Assembly (NCBI GenBank): GCA_963930645.1
Contig: OZ005654.1
Span: 270,732,282-270,796,281, forward strand
Length of the DNA: 64,000 nucleotides
Direction: 5' to 3'
Source of the DNA: Salticus scenicus
Lineage: Eukaryota > Arthropoda > Arachnida > Araneae > Salticidae
The notes beneath the pieces were generated by a model, which saw only the letters and a program-made list of their open reading frames with translations, did no database searches and was not told the DNA's origin. The first letter of the stretch is position 1. The number at the start of each line of letters is the position of its first letter. The position numbers and the translations under genes are program-made. Shown here piece after piece: positions 56,616-64,000 of this stretch.

Positions 56616-57219
56616 CAATAAGGAAAAAAAAATGATCTGTTGAATAATGCATGATGCAAATAGGACGTTGAGACTCCTGATTTGCAGATCCACTGGTATA
56701 GGTATTACTATTTTGCGCAAAACAGTTTTTACAAATAGTTTCTTTAAACGAAAGCATCATTCGAAACGGTATTGACGTCTTATTTTGGTAACTTCGCGGA
56801 AAGTTATTAGTACCAGAAATTTTGAGCTTTCGAAGCTCTACAATTGAAATTTATAGAAATAATCTGGTAATCTGGAACATGTTTTACCACGTTTCTTAAA
56901 CCGCATGTGGACGAGTGACACATGGAATTAAAAAAAGTTTTTGAAAAAATTGTAATATGCTATTGAGTATGTAGTATCATAGAAAGAAGTTTTAAAGCGA
57001 GTTTTGTGCGTCGCCTACTGCAAATTAGTATACAAATCAGTACACCGCAATTATGTAATGAAATAGGTGTTGGTTCATAGTTATAAAAACCATCGCAGAA
57101 AACGGAAAGAAAAATTAAAGCAAACTTTTCGTTTCGAAGATGAAATATATCACACCAGAAGTCATTTATTCGTCACTGCATTCATTACTAATTTCACCAA
57201 AGGAAAAGTCCTACAAAAG

Positions 57220-57525
57220 TAGGCTAACTATATGTCCTCGAATCTCGAGGACAGTCCCCGAATCTCGAGGACAAAACTACCTTCGTCCCCAAAACATTAC
57301 AACACATTTGGGGACGCCGGTTATAAAGTTATTAATGTTTTATCATAGTAATTTATTATATGTATAATAAATAAGCTGAAATAAATTATTTTAGGTGCTT
57401 TATACATAAAAATTACTAAAATTTTACAATTTAAGGTGATTTAATTATTTTTTTTTTTGTGCTCGAAATTCGAGGACACTGCCATTTTTGTCCCCAAATT
57501 CAATGAAAAAAATATGGTCACTCTA
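57220..57525. mobile_element. 306-bp hAT-like MITE
   Basis: Ends TAGGCTAACTATATG and (inverted) TAGAGTGACCATATT. Flanks TACAAAAG (57212-57219) and TACAAAAA (57526-57533) give an 8-bp duplication with one mismatch. Inside, GTCCTCGAATCTCGAGGACA-type palindromic blocks repeat near both ends. A 75-codon frame across its left part is not a gene. Confidence 0.65.
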
Positions 57526-57624
57526 TACAAAAACATTTTAATCAACCTGTTCTATTTTAGGGAAAGATATCCTATTGAAAAGCACAAGCGAATTACAGTT
57601 TTGACATTTTAAAGGTTGGAGATT

Positions 57625-58620
57625 GTTGTGTTATTGATCGAGAACATAGAGGTGCTTGACTCAATGCTAAGCAATGGGGATTTGCATGAAGATGCATCTT
57701 AAACACAAAAAGAGCTTGCCAAACGATTAGAAATATCGTAATCAATGATTTTTAAGAGTTTTAGAGCAGTAGGAAAGGAAAGATACAGAAAGCCCGGAGA
57801 TATGTACTACATGAACTGAGCCAAAGGCCTTGTGTGTCTTGAGGCGCATGATTCTGCTAAACATGTGATGCAAAAAATCTTTCTTGTAAGAACCGTCAAG
57901 GAAGATATAGAAAAGGTCTGTTATGGAAAACAGAAATGCAAAATTCGTCAGATAAACCCGGGCGAAGGAACAATATGAACACCGAAACTAATCATTCACT
58001 TAATGTTCCCAAATTTAGGGACTTTTTTATTCAATAATCACTAATAATTTTGAGGAGTGAAACTTGGTATACGTAATCGACGATTATTCTTTGAAGTGAT
58101 TAGGCAAAAGTCATAATTAAAATTTAGTGACAAAATTTAGTGATTAGGTATTGAATAAAAATTTCCCTAAATTTGTGAACACTGCATTCATTGCCAAAAA
58201 GTTCTTCCATGCATCATGTGGGATATGATGGGCGTGCTCCATTATGAACTGTCAACGCCTGATGTAAGTGTAACTGCTGAATACTATAAATAACAATTTC
58301 TGAGATTAAACAAGGAAATCTGACTACAAGGTGCATTTACTAACAAAGGTTTGCTTCCCGTGAAATTGCTCCATGCTAACACAAGGTTTCATGTTGCAAA
58401 AGCTGTAAAGGACACTTCAGTAACACTTGGAGGGGTAGTTATGTGACACCTGGTGTATAACCCAAACCCAATCCCTTCGAATTACTATTTGTTTCAGTCG
58501 ATATGCAGTACCTCATCTTCTGTACACTCTCGAACAATGGACGAGGAGCAATAATGGGTAGACAAATTCATCGCGTTAAAACACGAATTGTTCTAGAATA
58601 TTAATAGGAAACTTGACGTG
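57625..58620 (+). pseudogene. Mariner transposase relic, interrupted by a MITE
   Basis: Plus-strand pieces read TQKELAKRLEIS, RKPGDMYYMN, EDIEKVCYGKQKCKIRQINPG, then after the MITE CIMWDMMGVLHYELSTPDVS, LLHANTRFHVAKAVKDT, and PSNYYLFQSI. This is mariner order up to the third catalytic block (family: HDNARPH, then PSDYHLFRS; here the D residues are replaced by A and N). Many stops. Non-functional. Confidence 0.85.
57999..58184. mobile_element. 186-bp MITE inside the mariner relic, 6-bp TSD
   Basis: Inverted ends CTTAATGTTCCCAAATTTAG and (inverted right) CAGTGTTCACAAATTTAGGG, continuing with TTTTTATTCAAT and AATCACTAA. Flanks CATTCA on both sides (57993-57998, 58185-58190). Excision in silico restores the mariner reading PKLIIH-CQKV. 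Confidence 0.8.
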
Positions 58621-60202
58621 GTATTATTAAAACAACGAAAACTACAACGCCTAGAACACCAAAGAGAAAAAATTGGAAAATAGACAAAAGTTTCGGTAGC
58701 ATTTACCTACCGTATTCATCCTCGACGATAGGTTTTATGCCCCAACCCTCCCTCCCGCTCTTCAATGTCTTTTTCTAGTCAATTTTGCCCTTATTCCTTC
58801 CAGTGTTATTCGTTTTTTTTTTTTTTTTTCTTTTTCTACACTTGACATTGTGAGTTTTTTTTGTTTTCATCCCATGTTATTTTCTATGGAATTTTGACTC
58901 TTTTTTTCCCGTGTTTCTATGAATTTTCAGCTTGTTTCTACATTCTAAAGTGCGGTGTTACTGCCTTCAGTGCACTGAAGACGGTACGCTAAAGGCTGCT
59001 GTCTGCTGTCAATTTTTTCTCTTTGGTGTTCTAGACGTTGTAGTTTTCTTGTTGCCGAGTGATTTATATAAAATAAAAATTATGAAATTTAGATATGTTT
59101 TTGGAAAACCAGTAAACATAGCACTAAAAAAAAAAAAAAAAAAAAAACTGTGTAGTTTTACGCAGTGCTGAAAATATGGGATTTGAAAGCTAAGAATCTT
59201 TTATTTTATTTTTTTTTTTTTTTTTACAATGAGCCTGTAGTTATTAAGTTTACTGCAAATTGCTCTGATCTATTGCGTAACTTTTTTTTATTTTTTTTTT
59301 TTTAAGCTGTATCTTTTATAATTTCTTAAAATGAACACTCTGCAATTTCTTAATGACTGTTTCAATTTATTCTGAACTTATATGAATTTTAAGGACTGAA
59401 AACTTTTAGTATCAGAAGCGTTTTTCCGTGGAAAGGATAAACTTTTCAACAAGTTAGCAATAATTTTGATAAATTTGTAAATAAAATCTTTTCAAATGAT
59501 TCAGGGCCTTAAATTGATGAAATTTTGTTTATAAAAGCCTTTTTAGAGCATTGGCAGTATTTTTATACAAATATATATATATATATTTACCCGTTTAAGT
59601 CATCAAAGGGAAAATATAAGTAATATTTAGAAATTCCTATCAATATAAATGTTATGGCTTTGATAATATATAAATGTATTTTTCGATCCAGTATAATCAT
59701 AAAATTTAAACAAATTTATTTTCTTTGTCATAAAAAGCTTATCAAAAGAATAAATAATAATATGAAGAATTACCTCATAAATGCATTCCATATTGACCCT
59801 GAATTTTATGGCATTCAAATTTTAACTCCAAACTTTGAATAGCGTTCAAAACGACACAGTTGACTTTAGATTAATTAACGATCGATTCTAAAGAAGACTA
59901 TTTAGATTGGTATAAGAAATGGTCTGTAGAAGGATAATTTCTGCTTTGGGTGGATAAACAAGACTTTGAATTGATTAATATAAATCCTTATTTGAATTTC
60001 ACAGGATAAATTAAAATAGAACATGTGTACTGACGACTTTTTTTTTTTTTTAATTTAAACAAGTGAAAGATAGGTTACAATATTCATTCTTTAGTGCACA
60101 GAATTTTTTTTTTTTTTACTCACAATCAGAAAATTATTTATATTTACAAAGTGAAGAATGGCTTTAAACTAAAAACAATATTTTTTAAAATATAGTATTA
60201 TA
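58621..60202. other. Gene-free AT-rich stretch
   Basis: T-run 58810-58828, A-run 59126-59146, T-runs near 59207-59225 and 59283-59304, (TA)n 59573-59586. No gene recognised. Confidence 0.5.
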
Positions 60203-61190
60203 CTAGCAGGCTCTTTCCGCTTCAATTGATACTATATATAAATGAGTTCTCAAAATTTCATATCATTATTAATAAAATCTAAAAAAAAAAAAAAAAAAAA
60301 AAAATTCAAAAGCTGAAATCAGTCGAAACCTAAGATAAAGCTCCCACTGCATTCTGTGGAGGATTTTCTGCTCTCAACATGAAGAGTTCGGGTCCCCACT
60401 TCCTACTGCAGCGACTTTCCCGCTTTTTACCAGCTTTTCGCAAAATCCCACTAAAATACACTTACGAGCCCGCTTCACTCACCGTTGCCAGAAGACGAAA
60501 CTAATGTTATTCTATGGGAAATTTTCTTTACTTATAACTCATTAAGTAATGCATATTTTTTAATTCTGCTTTCACATCCAGAAAATTCTCAACTATTAAA
60601 TTGACGCAACTTTTTTAAATATATATATTTTTAATTTTTATTATTTTGTTTTGAAGCTGTAAAATACGAATTTTCAATATGTGAAATTTTTCATTTTGAT
60701 ATTTCAACATAAATTAGTAAAAATTAAAAAAAAATACGTTTTTAAAAAAGGTTAAAGAATTTCCCATAGAATAACACTGGCTCGGGCTTCCGGCGACGGT
60801 AAGTTAAGAGGGCCGTTAAGCAACACTCACACTCCAAAAATCGCCATTCTGAGGTATTTTGTAGCAGATTTAAGTTTAAAAACATGTTTCTTGTGCTCCC
60901 CCACCCTTAAAAAACAGCTGTGGGTAATTTCGCAAAATCCCTTTAGAATGCGTGTTGCATACACATAACTAACCAACACATCAAAAATCGCTTTCCTGGG
61001 ATAGTTTGGAGCAGAGTTATGTTTTAAAACATGTTTCCACTCAACCGTTCTTAAAGGGTGGAAGGGGGGAATTTCTCAAAGTCTCTTTATACTGCGTGTT
61101 GGATACGTATAACCGACCCACACATCAAAAATCGCTTTGCTAATGTACTTTGGAGCAGATTTAAGATTGAAAACGTGTTTACCCCCGACC
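60203..61190 (+). mobile_element. CTAGC-family repeat with ~145-bp tandem units
   Basis: Starts ACTAGCAGGCTCTTTCCGC like 41337. Landmarks GCGTGTTGCATAC and GCGTGTTGGATAC (about 60950 and 61094) are 144 bp apart, each followed by ACACATCAAAAATCGCTTT. It contains the inverted-repeat block 60503-60780. Frames of 66-91 codons are repeat-derived. Confidence 0.55.
60503..60780. mobile_element. ~278-bp inverted-repeat block (MITE-like)
   Basis: TGTTATTCTATGGGAAATTT at the left and its near-perfect inverse AAATTTCCCATAGAATAACA-type sequence at the right. AT-rich interior. No clear duplication. Confidence 0.45.
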
Positions 61191-62071
61191 AAGTAAGACC
61201 CCGAGAAGCAAGACAATCTTGCTTTTGCCTCCAAGGCAGTAGTACGTGTTTTTTGCGCCTTAAGAAGAAAGGTCACGTTCTTTTGAAAGCAATTGTGCTG
61301 TCTTTAATTTTATGGTGTGTAAAGAAGTTTTAAAGTTTAAATATTGAGTGTACACCAGTTTATGAATTTAGTTTTGAGTAGAAATTGATTCTTTAAGATC
61401 GAAGTAGGTTCTAGTCAACGAATATATTTCATTATGAATATTCAGCCCGTAGATAGAGCCTGTAATGATGTTGATAAAAACGCTGTCGACATTTTAGCGT
61501 GTAGAAAGTAAATTCTTAAAGAAATAATCAAGTTTTAGTCGACGAATGAATATTTAATTGATATTCATTAAACAATTGAATAAATCTCTTTTTTTGTGCT
61601 ACAAAAATTAATATTCTTGAAACAATCTAATGAAATGGTCATTTTTATAAAATTTTGCGGCAAATGTTACTTCAGGATAGACAGAAACACTTTCTCAATT
61701 TGAACTGAGTTAATTATTTTGGTAAAATTTATTGTTTCCCGCCACTGATTTTTTCCAAAGCGAACAAAACTGGGCCATCTATACACGAATGATTTTCATT
61801 GTACTCTAAGCCGTGCATTTGCCAATGAGATATTCTGTAGCAAGCCGTTGAGTTCTATTCCTGAAAAAACTAGTATATTTGTCTCGGCGGCATATATAAT
61901 CGTATTATCGTGACTTTTTTGGTTCGAGTAGCAGTTCTTTTTTACTTTTTTTTTTTTTTTTTTTTTTTTAAAGGAATGTTCGTGGATTGGAACCTGCCTG
62001 TTTATTTACGAATCAGTTACCTCACACAAAACTGTCAATGTTTTCATAAAAACATGTATGTTCTTATGGTT
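61191..62071. other. Gene-free AT-rich stretch
   Basis: T-run 61947-61968; nothing else recognised. Confidence 0.5.
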
Positions 62072-62103
62072 GTATAAGGAAGTCATGTGGCGTCCACATC
62101 AGA
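62072..62103 (-). mobile_element. 5'-end fragment of a B-type hairpin-ended element
   Basis: On the minus strand: TCTGATGTGGACGCCACATG then ACTTCCTTATAC, matching the first ~32 bp of element B except in the hairpin loop (ACG instead of GCA). No body or 3' end recognisable. Confidence 0.65.
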
Positions 62104-62635
62104 TTTTTTAATTTATATAGAGGCATTAATCACTAATGTCAAGTTACTGTAAAGGGGATAAGACAGTGGAAAATAAAATCATGTCCATTTTCTTTATTCA
62201 TGACAAATGTATTTCATTGTAGCACATCAAAGACGTGGTGCTGATTCTTTTCACAAAATGGTCATGGTGGACTTTACCTCTAGGGTACAGAAATCTAAGA
62301 TTCAATCAACAAAATAATTTTTTTGGTTAACAAAATGTTTATTTCAGTGAAATTGTTCGGAAAACCGATAATCCGACGGATAAGTTATATTTTGAATTAT
62401 AGCTTTAACACAAACATAGTTTTAGACACACAAAAATTATATATGAAGTGCCCGCTTATATTCGTAGAATAAGTGGGATTAAAAAAAATCTTTCTTCCAG
62501 AATTAAATAATGGCTCGTCTTCTATATAAAAAATTTATGTTTAATGGTTAGTTATTAGAATGGATCAAAGCATTTATTTCAAAAGTTCACGGAGAACTTT
62601 AAACTAACTTTTTAAACATACTTAAAAAAACAAGT

Positions 62636-63955
62636 TGGCATAGGTGGACTCTGCTCAGTTCCCCATCATATTTATGTTCTCATAAATTTCTAGTGCGAGA
62701 CACATTATAATCATGTTAAAAGAAATGAATTTGACCAAAGCTTTATACAGTGACAGAACGAAATCCCCGCCTAATAGGCTATCCACCATTCACTTCGATA
62801 TATTTATCTCATTCTAATCTATTAATTTATTTTATCAGGGTCGATTCCGTTGTTTAGTTTTCATGCTACTGTTTCCAATGCAATAATCCTTAAAATTCAT
62901 ATTTATATGAAAAATTTACAATTTCGATATGTTGATAAAATCGTAAATTACGAATAATTTACGAAAATTTCCTATTAAAATATTTGTATTCAATCATGTT
63001 CAAACAAATATCATAAATGTAATTTTGAAGTTGTCTAATGTATTTATAATCCTCAAAATGGAAGTTTATGCTCAATTTTGCCATATTCTGACATGTTAAG
63101 TAAAGCGTAAATTCCAAATAACTTACGAATTTTTTAAATTGAAAAAATCATAGTCTATGATATTCATGCCAGTATCCTAAATAATATTTCGAAAGTGGTT
63201 TGACATCTTTATGATGAAAATATCCATCAAGATTGACGTTTATGTGAGATTTTGCTCTATTCTGCCATGTTAAGAAATTCGTAAATTTCCAATAACTTAC
63301 GAAATTTTAATATTCGAAAATTCATAGTCATTAATATTCATGCCAGTGTCCTAAATAATATTTGAAAAGTAGTCTGACATCTTTACGATGAAAATTTCTC
63401 TAAAAATTGACGTTTATGTGAAGTTTTGCCCTATACTGCTACTATAATTTAATGTTAAGAAATTCGTAAATTTCCAATAACTTGCGAAATTTTCAAAGTA
63501 GCATATTTATAGTTACTGATGTTTATTCTGGCATCAAAATTGATATTTTAAAACTGGTCTGACATTTTTACAGTAAAAAGTTTCCATTAAATGCACGTTT
63601 AAGTGAATTTTTGTCCTATTCTCCCATGTTAAGAAAATCGTAAATTTCTAATAACTTACGAAGTTTTTAAATTCGAATATTGCAAATGAATAGGATTCTT
63701 GCCAATGTCGAAAGTAATATTTTAAAACTGATCTGACCTCTCTGCGACAATTTGTTCTTGAGATATCGTGTACACAGACTAACAAACTAACGGACTAACG
63801 GACTAACAGACACCCTACAGACAGACACCATCCAAATTTTGTCATTTTCGGGTTCCTCACACCTGAAAACGTGTAAAAAAGTCAAAAAACCGAGGTCGAA
63901 AATTTTCACGATTACCTAAGTTCCCCATACCTATAGTATGATGGGGAACTAATAA
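62636..63955 (+). mobile_element. Hairpin-ended non-autonomous element C (HINE/Helentron-like)
   Basis: Subterminal motif AGTTCCCCATCATA (62657-62670) is matched perfectly by the inverse TATGATGGGGAACT (63937-63950) in the right arm of a 3' hairpin whose left arm is AGTTCCCCATAC (63919-63930). The interior has five tandem units of 164-185 bp (landmark CGTAAATT at 62942, 63106, 63280, 63465, 63639), then a (CTAACGGA)n-like tract (63778-63806) and an AAACGTGTAAAAAAGTCAAA block shared with element A. No ORF. The 5' border is approximate. Confidence 0.6.
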
Positions 63956-64000
63956 AATAAAATAAAGAAATTTTTTTTTAAGGTTTATTTTAACTGTCAA

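Noticed and set aside
56422..56760. 112-codon minus-strand frame
   Set aside because: Dominated by isoleucine-tyrosine alternation from (TA)n microsatellite.

Overview
The window is AT-rich eukaryotic DNA with very long homopolymer, (TA)n and (TAA)n runs. It contains no host gene that I can support. Everything recognisable is repeat or mobile-element sequence: Copia, Tc1/mariner, hAT-, piggyBac- and Penelope-type relics, a tRNA-derived SINE, and several tandem satellites. This suits a large, repeat-rich animal genome, most likely an arthropod. An arachnid is my guess and is not proven by the sequence.

Layout. 0-6.3 kb: the 3' end and LTR of an LTR retrotransposon, a hairpin-bearing duplication, and a ~150-bp satellite in which two monomer types mostly alternate, split by an insertion carrying a ~1-kb hairpin-ended element. 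6.3-11.6 kb: a SINE broken twice, first by a 191-bp MITE and then by a nearly complete Copia element (gag, protease, integrase, RT, RNase H) with intact target-site duplication, primer-binding site and polypurine tract, but one frameshift and a 384-bp-shorter 5' LTR. 11.6-30 kb: a Tc1 relic, SINE copies, a Gypsy-like RT scrap, a hammerhead-like core, an RT relic of the R-x-I-D-D type and small MITEs in otherwise featureless AT-rich DNA. 30.1-34.9 kb: a macrosatellite of about ten ~300-350-bp units ordered as a trimeric higher-order repeat, interrupted by a second hairpin-ended element. 35-45 kb: hAT-like elements, a 146-bp satellite, a 120-bp tandem carrying CTCF-like motifs, and members of an unclassified repeat family starting CTAGC. 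45.5-48.3 kb: a TA-flanked MITE and a Copia relic into which an inverted (tail-to-tail) double mariner has inserted. 50-56.6 kb: a diverged LTR and a ~170-bp satellite interrupted by a 2.4-kb long-TIR element that itself holds a piggyBac-like MITE. 57-58.6 kb: an hAT-like MITE and a mariner relic containing another MITE. 60-64 kb: another CTAGC-family copy and a third hairpin-ended element with its own internal tandem array.

The most unusual pattern is the hairpin-ended family (3791-4776 minus, 32586-33939 plus, 62636-63955 plus, and a fragment at 62072-62103). In each full copy a 12-14-bp motif occurs near the 5' end, again as the left arm of a 3'-terminal hairpin, and inverted as the right arm. 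The motif differs between copies but matches within each copy. Two of the three copies carry internal tandem arrays. The architecture resembles non-autonomous Helentron/DINE-1 (HINE) elements, but no Rep/helicase gene is present to prove it.
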